Source: Candidatus Hydrogenedentota bacterium (GTDB taxonomy: Bacteria > Hydrogenedentota > Hydrogenedentia > Hydrogenedentales > SLHB01). Taken from it: a stretch of 22,537 bases of DNA. A program made the position numbers and the translations under genes. This document shows, in pieces, positions 1-9,079 of the stretch (the first letter of the stretch is position 1; every line of letters begins with the position of its first letter). The notes beneath the pieces were generated by a model. It did not search any database, was not told where the DNA came from, and saw nothing but the letters and a program-made list of their open reading frames with translations. The DNA is taken from the NCBI GenBank assembly GCA_026387845.1, contig JAPLKX010000290.1, positions 1-22,537 of the forward strand, in the 5' to 3' direction.

Positions 1-702
1 CGGTTCTACGACACGTTCGAGTCGCTCCAATCGCGCGCGGTGCTGCCCGTGGTTGTGGGCGGGACGGGCCTGTACCTCGAAGCCGTCCTGGGCAAATACC
101 GGATGGTCGAGGTCCCGCCGAACCCGGAGTTGCGCGCGGAACTCGACGCGGAATCCGACGAGGCGCTGGCCGCACGGCTCCTCACCCTCAAAGGCCGGCT
201 ACACAACACCACCGACCTCGAGAGCCGCGACCGAATCGTCCGCGCAATAGAAATCGCCGAGTACTCGGCCTCCCACGAACCCCACCCCGCGCCCGACATC
301 CGGCCGCTGATCCTCGGCGCGCTGTGGGACCGGTCGATCCTCCGGCAGCGGGTCCGGATCCGGTTGGAGGAACGAATCGATCAGGGGCTGATAGAAGAAG
401 TCGAGGGGCTGCGGGCGCGGGGCGTGCCGTTCGAACGGCTCGAACAACTCGGGCTCGAGTACCGGTTCATCGCAGAGTATATCGAGGGCAACATCCACTC
501 GAGGAACGACCTGATGCAGAAGCTGGCCGCCGCCATTTGCCGGTTCGCAAAACGGCAGGACACCTGGTTCCGCCGGATGGAACGCACCGGGTTCAAAATC
601 CACTGGATTCCGCGGGCCGAGTTCGCAAAAGCCGCCGCGGTGGTTGAGCGGCCCCTGCTGAGTTCTGGCTACAAGCGCGCGAGGCCCCGCCGTGGCCGCT
701 AA
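1..702 (+). CDS. miaA: tRNA dimethylallyltransferase MiaA, 5' end outside window
   Basis: MiaA transfers a dimethylallyl group from DMAPP to N6 of adenosine 37 in tRNAs reading codons that begin with U. The open frame runs from base 1 without a start, so the N-terminal P-loop part lies outside the window. What remains starts RFYDTFESL and contains the family segment VVVGGTGLY, followed by the insertion domain and the C-terminal KRQDTWFRRMER stretch, which matches the conserved R/K-R-Q-x-T-W-F-R motif of MiaA. The visible part is 233 residues; complete bacterial enzymes are usually about 300. The stop TAA at 700-702 overlaps the start of the next gene by 11 bases, implying co-translation. The family assignment is secure from these motifs. 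Only the missing N-terminus is unknown. Confidence 0.95.
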   Translation, partial: RFYDTFESLQSRAVLPVVVGGTGLYLEAVLGKYRMVEVPPNPELRAELDAESDEALAARLLTLKGRLHNTTDLESRDRIVRAIEIAEYSASHEPHPAPDIRPLILGALWDRSILRQRVRIRLEERIDQGLIEEVEGLRARGVPFERLEQLGLEYRFIAEYIEGNIHSRNDLMQKLAAAICRFAKRQDTWFRRMERTGFKIHWIPRAEFAKAAAVVERPLLSSGYKRARPRRGR

Positions 703-1993
703 CATCCGCAGATACCTTGAAAAAAAGGCGGATCTGCAATCGAGACCCCTCCACTACTCCGGCGCTGAAGACGCCGACACGGTGGTCGTCATCCCCGCCC
801 TCGCCGAAAAAGACCTTTTGTTCCGGACACTCGACTTTCTCGCCGCAAATCCGCCCGGCCACCTCGCCCGGACGCTCGTCATCTGCGTGGTCAACAACCG
901 GCGCCAACCGCCGGCGTACCCCAACCACGCGCGCAACAACCAGGAAACGCTCGCCCGGTTGGAAACGATGGTGCGAAGTTCCGGGCCGTTGCGGCTGGGG
1001 TATATTGATGCGTCGTCGCCGGGCTGCGAGTTGCCCGACAAAGCCGGCGTCGGCCTCGCACGCAAGATCGGGCTCGACTCCGGCCTCGCCCTGCTGGCGG
1101 ACAACCGGTGCGAAAACGGCCTGCTCGTATGCCTGGACGCGGACACCCGCGTCGAGCCCAGCTACCTGCCGGCACTCCGCAACTCATTCGGCCAACCCGG
1201 CGCGTGGGCCGCCGTGGTCGACTACGCCCATGAAGCGCGCGCGCGCGAGGCCGAGTCGCCCCAAGAGGCCTCTGCCGTCATGTGCTATGAGTTGTTCCTC
1301 CGCTACCACGTTCTTGGGCTGGCCTGGGCGGGTTCGCCGTATGCGTTTCCGACCATCGGCTCGACCATGTCCTGCACGGCGCGGGCCTACGTCGCGGTGG
1401 CGGGCATGAACCAGCGGCAGGCCGGCGAAGATTTCTATTTCCTCCAGCAACTGGCCAAGACGGGGCCGGTGCGCCGAATCCGCCAGACGACGGTTCACCC
1501 CTCGCCGCGGCCATCGTGGCGCGTACCGTTCGGCACGGGCCAAAGGGTGGGCCGGTTCCTGGCCGGCGTGCAGGACGAGTATGTCCTCTACGACCCGCGC
1601 ACCTACGACGTGCTCAAACGCTGGCTCGATGTGGTCCGGGAAGGGCTGGATGCCCGCGCGGAAGGCCTTCTCTCTCTCTCCGAGAATATTTGCCCACCGT
1701 TGCGGGTGTTCCTGGAACAGGCGGGGTTTCCCGCCATTTGGCCCGGGCTTCAGAAGAATAACCCGGACCTCGAGAAGCGGTTGGCCCAGTTTCACCGGTG
1801 GTTCGACGGGTTCAAAACCATTAAGATGATTCACTACCTCCGTGACAACGGCTATCCCGAGGTCGAGATGTTCGGGGCAGTACGGCAGTTGATCGAGTGG
1901 TCCGGGCAACCCGCGCCCAAATTGGCCTGGAACGGATTAAAGGACGACCTGGACGGCCAGGGTCTGCTGCTGGATTTCCTACGGAGGCTGTGA
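692..1993 (+). CDS. GT2-like glycosyltransferase, function unknown
   Basis: The 433-residue protein begins at a GTG inside the end of miaA. A GAGG at 680-683 lies about 8 bases upstream and supports this start. The N-terminal part has a GT-A-like beta strand (VVVIPALAEKD), then VICVVNNR. A D-x-D motif (D149-A150-D151, followed by TRVEPSYLPAL) would bind the metal and nucleotide-sugar. Further on, FPTIGSTMSCTARAY and GEDFYFLQQL resemble the acceptor-side ED motif of family 2 glycosyltransferases. No signal peptide or convincing membrane helix is seen, so it is probably cytoplasmic or peripheral. The C-terminal third (about residues 300-433) has no motif I recognise. The donor and acceptor sugars cannot be inferred. 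The overlap with miaA suggests an operon but no shared pathway. Confidence 0.75.
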   Translation: MAANIRRYLEKKADLQSRPLHYSGAEDADTVVVIPALAEKDLLFRTLDFLAANPPGHLARTLVICVVNNRRQPPAYPNHARNNQETLARLETMVRSSGPLRLGYIDASSPGCELPDKAGVGLARKIGLDSGLALLADNRCENGLLVCLDADTRVEPSYLPALRNSFGQPGAWAAVVDYAHEARAREAESPQEASAVMCYELFLRYHVLGLAWAGSPYAFPTIGSTMSCTARAYVAVAGMNQRQAGEDFYFLQQLAKTGPVRRIRQTTVHPSPRPSWRVPFGTGQRVGRFLAGVQDEYVLYDPRTYDVLKRWLDVVREGLDARAEGLLSLSENICPPLRVFLEQAGFPAIWPGLQKNNPDLEKRLAQFHRWFDGFKTIKMIHYLRDNGYPEVEMFGAVRQLIEWSGQPAPKLAWNGLKDDLDGQGLLLDFLRRL

Positions 1994-2044
1994 AATCGAT
2001 GGAACTTGGACGGCGATTGACACTGGGGTTGTTGGAGAGCGCCT

Positions 2045-2926
2045 ATGAATAAATTTCGGTCAGCGGCCGTGGTTGGTTGCCTGTTGGGGCTGGCGGTATT
2101 GCCGTCCTGCTGCCCGGCGAGCCAATCCATCACGGTTGATGGCGTCAAACGGACCTATCAGCTCCACGTTCCGCCTTCGGTTTCCACGGATCCGATCCCG
2201 CTGGTGGTCGCGCTGCACCCGCTGCTGCTGAACGGCTGCCAAATGCAGCAGATGACCGGCTTTGACGACATCGCTGATCGCGAGGGCTTTGCGGTCGCGT
2301 ATCCCGACGGGATCGGGCGGCGGTGGGACGTGCTGTCGAACGGCGGCAGGGACGTCCGGTTTATCTCCGCGCTGATCGACGAGTTGATCCGGCAATACAA
2401 CTTCGACCCTGCGAGAGTCTACGCGGCGGGCGCGTCAAACGGGGCCATGATGTGCCACCAACTGGCGTGCTGCATACCGGACCGCCTCGCGGCAATCGCC
2501 GCCGTCATGGGAACCCCGGCCCAAACCGTCTTGGACCAGTGCCAGTGCGAAAAGCCGATGCCCGTCCTGATCATCCACGGAACAAACGACCCCATTCTCC
2601 CCTACAACGGCGAGCCGGGACAGTCCAGCTTGGTGTCCGCGCCCGCGGCTGCGGCGTTCTGGGCGGCGCGCAACGGCTGTAGCGGCGATCCCTCGGTCAC
2701 CCGCATGCCCGACACCGACCCCAGCGACGGCACAACCATCGACCTGATCCGCTACCCGTGCCCAGACGACGGCCCCGTGCTGTTCTACCGGGTCAACGGG
2801 GGCGGCCACACCTGGCCCGGACATCAGGCTGTTTTTCCGGAGTGGATAACGGGCCGGATCTCCCGCGATATGGACGCCAGCGAGGTCGTTTGGGAGTTCT
2901 TCAAAACCCGGGCCGCGGGCGGCTGA
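2045..2926 (+). CDS. Secreted PHB depolymerase / feruloyl-esterase-like alpha/beta hydrolase (LpqC type)
   Basis: This 293-residue alpha/beta hydrolase resembles the esterase PHB-depolymerase family (COG3509, LpqC), whose members cleave polyhydroxyalkanoate or feruloyl/acetyl esters outside the cytoplasm. The N-terminus has a short basic region and a hydrophobic stretch ending LAVLPSCC, so it is an exported protein. LPSC could serve as a lipobox, although Pro at -2 is unusual. The catalytic triad is visible: Ser131 in AAGASNGAMM, Asp182 in IHGTNDPILPY and His255 in GGGHTWPG. Strand segments such as VVALHPLL and VAYPDG also fit the family. The ATG at 2045 is preceded by GGAGAG. The gene follows the glycosyltransferase by 51 bases in the same direction. 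The substrate cannot be told from sequence. Confidence 0.88.
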   Translation: MNKFRSAAVVGCLLGLAVLPSCCPASQSITVDGVKRTYQLHVPPSVSTDPIPLVVALHPLLLNGCQMQQMTGFDDIADREGFAVAYPDGIGRRWDVLSNGGRDVRFISALIDELIRQYNFDPARVYAAGASNGAMMCHQLACCIPDRLAAIAAVMGTPAQTVLDQCQCEKPMPVLIIHGTNDPILPYNGEPGQSSLVSAPAAAAFWAARNGCSGDPSVTRMPDTDPSDGTTIDLIRYPCPDDGPVLFYRVNGGGHTWPGHQAVFPEWITGRISRDMDASEVVWEFFKTRAAGG

Positions 2927-2950
2927 TCCGTTCGAGTGACACGCTCCAGT

Positions 2951-2980
2951 TTGACCATCGAATCAATGTTCGTGTATCGT
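2951..2980 (+). promoter_or_regulatory. Possible sigma70-like promoter upstream of citrate synthase
   Basis: TTGACC at 2951-2956 and TATCGT at 2975-2980 are separated by 18 bases. The -35 box matches the consensus at five of six positions, but the -10 box at only four. Transcription would begin near 2987 and give the citrate synthase mRNA a leader of about 255 nt that includes the palindrome at 3061-3124. A second TATAAT lies at 3048-3053 but has no good -35 box. Low certainty. Confidence 0.3.
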
Positions 2981-3060
2981 CTTGGTGTAGGCTGTTTTCG
3001 CCGGGAAAACGCGTCTCGAAGTACACGGATCCATAAATATGGCAACGTATAATACACAAA

Positions 3061-3124
3061 GCAAAAAACGGGGACTGACTCGATTTTTGGCAGTTTGAAA
3101 ATCGTGTCTGTCCCCGCTTTTTGC
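3061..3124. repeat. Imperfect 28-bp inverted repeat (REP/MITE-like palindrome)
   Basis: The arms at 3061-3088 and 3097-3124 match at 24 of 28 positions and enclose an 8-base loop (GGCAGTTT). The arm core reads GGGGACTGACTCGATTTT on the left, and the right arm reads AAAATCGTGTCTGTCCCC. A-rich and T-rich outer ends make a long stem. Palindromes with a GGGGAC(A/T)GAC core resemble the dispersed REP-like elements that IS200-type RAYT transposases act on in several phyla, but no such transposase is present here. It is the main content of the 316-base gap before citrate synthase. Confidence 0.75.
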
Positions 3125-3242
3125 GGCATGAATACGTTAGCGAATCTATGAACTGGCCCCCTAAGGGCAATCGCCGGCTGCCCGGCCAATTCGAAATATG
3201 CATAGCAGTGAAGAGTTTCAGGCAAAGCGCGAGGTGGAAAAC

Positions 3243-4532
<1,290 letters not shown>

Positions 4533-4624
4533 TTGCGGATTCGAACGGGCCCGCGCATCTCAGCGTGTCAAAACGTGCTCAACTCCACTAACGCGCCGAG
4601 GACGGACGTCGCGTCTACGGTGGG

Positions 4625-5686
4625 TCAGGTGGTGCGTTCGGTGGAACGTTTCGTATAGGGCAGGTGGTACAAGACGTGCACGAGCATGGCGGCCGCCATG
4701 GCGTAGAGGGCGGGGCCGGCATCCTCGCCCAGCCGCACGAGCCCAAATGCCAGGCACAGCAGAAACGCGAGGAACACCGGCGGCAGACTCGTCCGAAACA
4801 CGAGACGCCATCCGACCCGAAATGGAGCGCCGTTGACTGTTACGTCTCCGGGCAGTCCAAGTGGCTCGAACTCTTCTGGAATCACACCGGCATCTGGGCG
4901 CCCGTTCTGCCAGGTCTTGATCCATTTGATTATGCGTTTATTGGCGGCGGTAACGCTTCCAGTGTGGCAAACCTCATAAGAGGATACGCAGAACCTGCCG
5001 GCGCCGCCCTCGTTGTTGCGCCATTCAATAACCACCGGCTGCCGCCGATACCATCCGGGGGTGACACGGCCAAGTTCGGCCGCGACGACATTCTGGCGCG
5101 GCAACGAAAACCTGATTGAATCGCCAAAGAAACATAATCGGTTGCCTCTGGTAAAGAAGAATCCGATGTCGCTGTTCGTGAAACCTTCGTAGAGGGTAGC
5201 CGTATCATCCGGCGAGAACCCGACAAAGGCGGGCCTGTAGTCGCTCAGGTCGACTCCCTGGCAAGCCAACTTGGCCAACAATCGTGACTTCAACTTCCGC
5301 CGGCCTGTCATGTTCAGAAAGCCAGAAACGTAAATGATCGCCGGCACCGTTAACAATATAGCGCCGACATACGCTGCGATGCGGACAAGCCCCTGCCCTT
5401 CGTATCGGGCTACCGCCAACGCAACCAGCGCCGGCGGCACGGCGCACAGCACAAGCAGCGCGAGCCTGCACAACAAGAGAATCCGATGCCGAGCTTCCGA
5501 CGAAAAGACTTTCGCGTCGTCCAGAACAGAGGCCGGAACGGTGTAGTAGGAATCCCCGGTGTGGGCCTGTTCGACAAGCGCTTGCAGGGTCTCGGGTGTG
5601 ATGCCGGCGCGCTCCGCAATGGGTGCGAGCCGGCGCATCAGGGACGGGTGGCTCATGGTCAACTCGACGCGCTTTTTCCATTGCAC
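4625..5686 (-). CDS. C-terminal part of a split M48-type membrane peptidase
   Basis: This 353-residue stretch is in the same frame as the M48 peptidase upstream, separated from it only by the TAG at 5735-5737. Codons 5734-5687 between them translate to AFITGLTKVCKLNLWPV. This is what follows the ExxxD helix in M48 enzymes (ELTxDPE-A-F...), and it continues into THPS-like MSHPSLMRRL. The rest has two membrane helices (ILLLCRLALLVLCAVPPALV and VRIAAYVGAILLTVPAIIYV), a soluble domain, and two more helices near the end. The listed start is GTG; an ATG lies 11 codons further in. Neither has a convincing ribosome site, so independent translation is doubtful. It is most simply the tail of one 872-codon gene broken by a nonsense codon or a sequencing error. 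Confidence 0.7.
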   Translation of the reverse strand: MQWKKRVELTMSHPSLMRRLAPIAERAGITPETLQALVEQAHTGDSYYTVPASVLDDAKVFSSEARHRILLLCRLALLVLCAVPPALVALAVARYEGQGLVRIAAYVGAILLTVPAIIYVSGFLNMTGRRKLKSRLLAKLACQGVDLSDYRPAFVGFSPDDTATLYEGFTNSDIGFFFTRGNRLCFFGDSIRFSLPRQNVVAAELGRVTPGWYRRQPVVIEWRNNEGGAGRFCVSSYEVCHTGSVTAANKRIIKWIKTWQNGRPDAGVIPEEFEPLGLPGDVTVNGAPFRVGWRLVFRTSLPPVFLAFLLCLAFGLVRLGEDAGPALYAMAAAMLVHVLYHLPYTKRSTERTT

Positions 5687-5734
5687 GGGCCACAGGTTCA
5701 GCTTGCAGACTTTCGTCAGGCCCGTGATGAACGC

Positions 5735-7243
5735 CTACGGGTCGCCCGTCAGTTCAATGGCATCGGCGTCGGCTTGTCGTTCATTGCGGCGGCTGATGGC
5801 GCGTGAAAAAAGCAGCCAAAACCAAAGGCCCAGGAAGCAGAACAAGGCCCATTGCAGGTCTTGCGCGATTGGGACTGTCGACAGGCCGGGAAGCGCCGTG
5901 CCGGCGCCCAGTACCACGCCCCAAATCACTCCGCCCGCCAAGCTGAACCGAACTTTTTTTTCGGGATGTCTGCGGCGGGTATGGCCCAGTTCATGGCCGA
6001 CGATGGCGTCGACTTCGCGGGTGGTCAGGCGATCGACCAGGCAGTCGGTCAGTACCAGCTTGCCCCCTTGAAGTGTGAAGGCATTTGCGGAGAACATGCG
6101 GATAGCCGGGGTGAGAATTTGAATGTCTTTGAGCTTGACGCCGGCCTTTTCGGCAAGGCTGTTGATGCGCTCGCGAAGTGGGCATTCGGTGAGACGCTCC
6201 CGCCGCACCCTGAACGTTTTCCACCAGAGGTTCATCAGGAGCAGGAGGCTTCCCGCCGAACAGAGAGCGAGGATGGCTGCGCCTATAAACATCCCCTGGA
6301 ACAGGCTTATCAGGCTGACGTACACCAGGAACAGGGGGACCGACCACATCAGCGTACCCAACAGCCCCTGCAAGACGAGGTCCCTCCGCGTGACTTGGGC
6401 GCCCCGCACATGGGTGTAGACGGGATATGCCACGGCGGTGGCCAGCACCACGAGCACCAAGTACGGGGCCAGCATCGTGGCCAGCGAGATACTGCTCAGA
6501 AGCAGGCGTGATTCGGCGCCGGTGATAAACCCAACAAACTCACCGGGATCAACGAGCAGCGGGGGAATCAGGACCGCCATCACGCCCGCAAAGAAGACCT
6601 TCTGGCCGGCCAGGTAATAGTTGAACCAAGCAGCCGTGGGGTCTTCCGCCGCTCGTTGGAGCAGATCATTCCGCCGCCGCACCAGATAGGCGATAAGGGC
6701 CGTAACCAGCGCCACGGCGGTTACGGGATAAAGCAGCACGCGCCAAAGGGGGAAACCGAACTCAAACTCGAGCGGAGTCAGATCCTCCGTGGCAGACAAC
6801 GTTTTTCCCACGTACCGCCAGCCCCTATCGGGATACTCCTCCAACCCCGGCCAGGATACCCTGTGCACGGGGCTGTTGCGGCACCCGATCTCGACGTCCA
6901 CCTCACCCCCGGTGCTCCCCCGGGCAAGCTCCATCAATGGCGCCATGGGCACCGCGCCCTTGATCATGAAGGCATGACGGGTAGCGGCCCCGGGACATTC
7001 GCCCGCAATAGTCCAGAATCGGTCGTCCCCCGACGGCGGCGTGACATCCAAAGGCGGCCCAAACGCTTTTGTCACCTCGGCATAAGCCGCCCGTGAAGGC
7101 TCACCGGCCATCCCAATCTCGTAAAAGACATGTGAATCCGGATACACCCAAATGGACACCCAGGGTGTCACGTCATCGGCATAGGTAGTCCCGCATAACA
7201 ACAAAGCCGCTGCAAAGGCAAAAAAAGCGCCTTGTTTTTTCAT
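5735..7243 (-). CDS. M48 family metallopeptidase with exported N-terminal domain, interrupted by TAG
   Basis: This part encodes 502 residues. I chose the ATG at 7243 because it is followed by a clear signal peptide (MKKQGAFFAFAAALLLCGTTYADD) and preceded by GGGAAG. A longer frame reaching 7528 runs through hairpin repeats and is rejected. After the signal comes an ectodomain (about 22-190), unusual for M48, then several membrane helices. The zinc motif HELGH follows, with His417, Glu418 and His421, and the third ligand is Glu488 in NERQAD. This is the M48/HtpX/CAAX-protease architecture of membrane-embedded gluzincins. The frame then stops at TAG just after ELTGDP, in the middle of the conserved domain, and homologous sequence resumes immediately in the same frame. 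The zinc-binding residues all lie before the stop. Confidence 0.85.
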   Translation of the reverse strand: MKKQGAFFAFAAALLLCGTTYADDVTPWVSIWVYPDSHVFYEIGMAGEPSRAAYAEVTKAFGPPLDVTPPSGDDRFWTIAGECPGAATRHAFMIKGAVPMAPLMELARGSTGGEVDVEIGCRNSPVHRVSWPGLEEYPDRGWRYVGKTLSATEDLTPLEFEFGFPLWRVLLYPVTAVALVTALIAYLVRRRNDLLQRAAEDPTAAWFNYYLAGQKVFFAGVMAVLIPPLLVDPGEFVGFITGAESRLLLSSISLATMLAPYLVLVVLATAVAYPVYTHVRGAQVTRRDLVLQGLLGTLMWSVPLFLVYVSLISLFQGMFIGAAILALCSAGSLLLLMNLWWKTFRVRRERLTECPLRERINSLAEKAGVKLKDIQILTPAIRMFSANAFTLQGGKLVLTDCLVDRLTTREVDAIVGHELGHTRRRHPEKKVRFSLAGGVIWGVVLGAGTALPGLSTVPIAQDLQWALFCFLGLWFWLLFSRAISRRNERQADADAIELTGDP

Positions 7244-7364
7244 CTCAGCTTCCCGGTTTATGGCGTTAACTTTACCGGAATCCCGGCCCTCCCACAAGCG
7301 AGGCGCGCCAACTGAGTATGCAGGCCGAGCCAGCCGCAAGGCGGCCCGGATCCGCACGTAAGAA

Positions 7365-7383
7365 ACGCGGCAAGATGCCGCGT
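7365..7383. repeat. Inverted, diverged copy of the hairpin repeat
   Basis: ACGCGGCA and TGCCGCGT form a perfect 8-bp stem around the loop AGA. It is the reverse complement of the hairpin in the neighbouring tandem units, where the arms are AAGCGGCA and TGCCGCTT. One base pair differs, A-T there and C-G here, so pairing is kept. Flanking bases on the repeat side also match the inverted unit. Confidence 0.75.
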
Positions 7384-7395
7384 CTACGTTTGCGC

Positions 7396-7491
7396 CCAAT
7401 GTAGAAGCGGCATCTTGCCGCTTGCGGCCAATGTAGAAGCGGCATCTTGCCGCTTGCGGCCAATGTAGAAGCGGCATCTTGCCGCTTGCGG
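7396..7491. repeat. Three identical tandem copies of a 32-bp hairpin unit
   Basis: Exact units lie at 7396-7427, 7428-7459 and 7460-7491. Each begins CCAATGTAG, contains AAGCGGCA-TCT-TGCCGCTT (a perfect 8-bp stem with a 3-base loop) and ends GCGG. The three copies are identical, which points to recent amplification or gene conversion. No protein is convincingly encoded. The stems have no T-run and do not look like terminators. Confidence 0.9.
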
Positions 7492-7745
7492 TCTCGCTGC
7501 GTCGCATCAAGAGACCCACCGTGTTCACACCAAGACCCCGGGATGGCGGAATGGCCTGCCATTACAGGCCCAATCAAGAACTCGCTTCGAGGTGAGAAAG
7601 CCTTACGTGCGGATTCTGCCCGGATTTTGGCTATTGCGCGGCGTCTGGATAGCGTGTTAATATAAAACGGGTTAGGTAATGGGTAAGTTGCACATTCTTG
7701 GGCCTTCTGCGGTAACAGCTGGTTTTTATAAGGAGATCGTCCTAT

Positions 7746-8501
7746 ATGTCCGGCCATTCCAAGTGGAGCACAATCAAACGGAAAAAAGGCGCCGCCGACG
7801 CCAAGCGCGGGAAACTTTTTTCTCAGCTTGCCAAGGAAATCGCCGTGGCCGCCAAAGCCGGCGGAGGCGATCCAACCACAAACGCGCGATTGCGGAGCGT
7901 CCTTTTGACGGCGCGGTCGCAGAACATGCCCAAGGAAAACGTCGACCGCGCCATCAAGAAAGGCACGGGCGAGCTTCCGGGCGTGATCTACGAAGAGGCG
8001 CGGTATGAAGGCTATGCGGCGGGCGGCGTGGCGCTCATCATCGATCTGCTCACCGACAACAAAAACAGGACCGTCGCCGAAATCCGCCACATCCTGACAC
8101 GCAATGGCGGCGCCATGGCCGAGACCGGCGCCGTGCTCTGGAATTTCGAGCAAAAAGGTCAAATCACGATTGCCAAATCCGCCTGCTCCGAAGACGAGAT
8201 GTTCGAAAAAGCCATCGAGGCCGGCGCAGAAGACGTCGACACCGAGGGCCCGGAGTTTTACGAACTCAGCACGAAACCTTCCGACCTGCACGTCGTCCTC
8301 GATGCGCTGGAAAAGGCCGGCCTCAAGGCGGCGAGCGCACAACTCACGATGTTCCCGAAGACGACCATCAAGGTCGAAGGCTCCGCGGCGGCGAACGTGC
8401 TCCGGGTTGTTGAAGCGCTCGAGGAACACGAGGACGTCCAGAACGTCTACGCCAACTTCGATATCTCGGACGAGGACATGGCCGCGGCCATGGGAGACTG
8501 A
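7746..8501 (+). CDS. yebC: YebC/PmpR family protein (TACO1 family)
   Basis: YebC family proteins are cytoplasmic. They were described as transcriptional regulators, and more recently as translation factors that relieve stalling at proline-rich stretches (TACO1 relatives). The N-terminus MSGHSKWSTIKRKKGAADAK is diagnostic. It is followed by LFSQLAKEIAVAAKAGGGDP, NMPKENVDRAIKKGTGE and GYAAGGVALIIDLLTDNKNRT, all hallmark segments. Length is 251 residues, normal for the family. The ATG at 7746 has AAGGAG 10 bases upstream. The TGA overlaps the ruvC ATG by one base (8501), and yebC-ruvC adjacency is common in bacteria. The acidic C-terminus (DISDEDMAAAMGD) also fits. Confidence 0.97.
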   Translation: MSGHSKWSTIKRKKGAADAKRGKLFSQLAKEIAVAAKAGGGDPTTNARLRSVLLTARSQNMPKENVDRAIKKGTGELPGVIYEEARYEGYAAGGVALIIDLLTDNKNRTVAEIRHILTRNGGAMAETGAVLWNFEQKGQITIAKSACSEDEMFEKAIEAGAEDVDTEGPEFYELSTKPSDLHVVLDALEKAGLKAASAQLTMFPKTTIKVEGSAAANVLRVVEALEEHEDVQNVYANFDISDEDMAAAMGD

Positions 8502-9079
8502 TGCGCGTACTCGGGTTCGACCCGGGCACCGCCACGACCGGCTACGGGGTGGTGGAGCAGGCGGGTACGCGCCTGCGTCACATCGCCCACGGTGTTATCT
8601 CAACCCCGCCCGACATGCCGTTCCAGGACCGCCTCGCGATGATCTTCCGACAGGTTGGCGAGCTTATCCAGACCCACCGTCCCGATGCCGTCGCCATCGA
8701 GAAACTCTTCTTTTCGCAGAATATAACCACGGGTATCAGCGTGGCACAGGCGCGGGGCGTGATCGCGCTCGCGGTCGCACTCGAGCATGTCCCGCTGGGC
8801 GAGTTCAGCCCGCTCGAGGTCAAGAACGCCACGGTCGGCTACGGCAGGGCCACAAACAAGCAGGTGCCGGAGATGGTGAAGATCCTGCTCAACCTCGACC
8901 AGATCCCCCGGCCGGACGACGCGGCCGACGCGTTGGGCATCGCCATTTGCCAAACCTACAGCGGCGCCAGGGCCGGCATCATGCTGACGCCGGCTTATCA
9001 ACCCGCGTCGAGAGGCTCGCCGGCGTCGAGAGGCTCGCCGGCCTCGAAAGGCTCGTCGCGTCGGAAATCGGGCAGGTAG
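8501..9079 (+). CDS. ruvC: Holliday-junction resolvase RuvC with repeat-extended C-terminus
   Basis: RuvC is the endonuclease that resolves Holliday junctions with RuvAB. The N-terminus MRVLGFDPGTATTGYG carries Asp7, Glu67 lies in AIEKLFFSQN, and Asp140 and Asp143 lie in DDAADALGIAICQ. These are the four acidic catalytic residues of the RNase H-like fold. The E. coli protein has 173 residues and this one 192. The extra tail after TPAYQ is low-complexity ASRGSP-type repeats encoded by an 18-bp minisatellite. The last 82 bases also encode the end of the radical SAM gene on the other strand. The start overlaps the yebC stop by one base. The gene ends with TAG, so TAG is used as a real stop in this genome. 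Confidence 0.97.
   Translation: MRVLGFDPGTATTGYGVVEQAGTRLRHIAHGVISTPPDMPFQDRLAMIFRQVGELIQTHRPDAVAIEKLFFSQNITTGISVAQARGVIALAVALEHVPLGEFSPLEVKNATVGYGRATNKQVPEMVKILLNLDQIPRPDDAADALGIAICQTYSGARAGIMLTPAYQPASRGSPASRGSPASKGSSRRKSGR

Larger units (their letters stand above)
7244..7745. other. Intergenic region between divergent M48 and yebC genes
   Basis: No credible gene lies in these 502 bases. They hold the 32-bp tandem hairpin array and one inverted divergent copy. There is also a short stem (GGCCTG/CAGGCC, 7553-7570) without a T-run. An AT-rich patch before yebC (GTTAATATAAAA, around 7657-7668) could supply a -10 box, though I see no matching -35 box of good quality. Confidence 0.6.

Noticed and set aside
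5735..5737. TAG recoded as pyrrolysine or another amino acid throughout the genome
   Set aside because: TAG ends ruvC, and it ends the ABC ATPase two bases before the next start codon, so it works as a normal stop. A site-specific readthrough is still possible but not shown.
7244..7528. N-terminal extension of the M48 peptidase up to 7528
   Set aside because: It would translate the hairpin repeats and put the signal peptide in the middle of the protein. The ATG at 7243 directly begins the signal peptide.
7553..7570. GGCCTG/CAGGCC hairpin as a terminator
   Set aside because: The stem is only 6 bp and has no T-run on either strand.
7272..8429. Long minus-strand open frame (385 codons) across yebC and the hairpin repeats
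   Set aside because: It is antisense to yebC, which has diagnostic family motifs and a good ribosome site. The frame is open because of high GC content.
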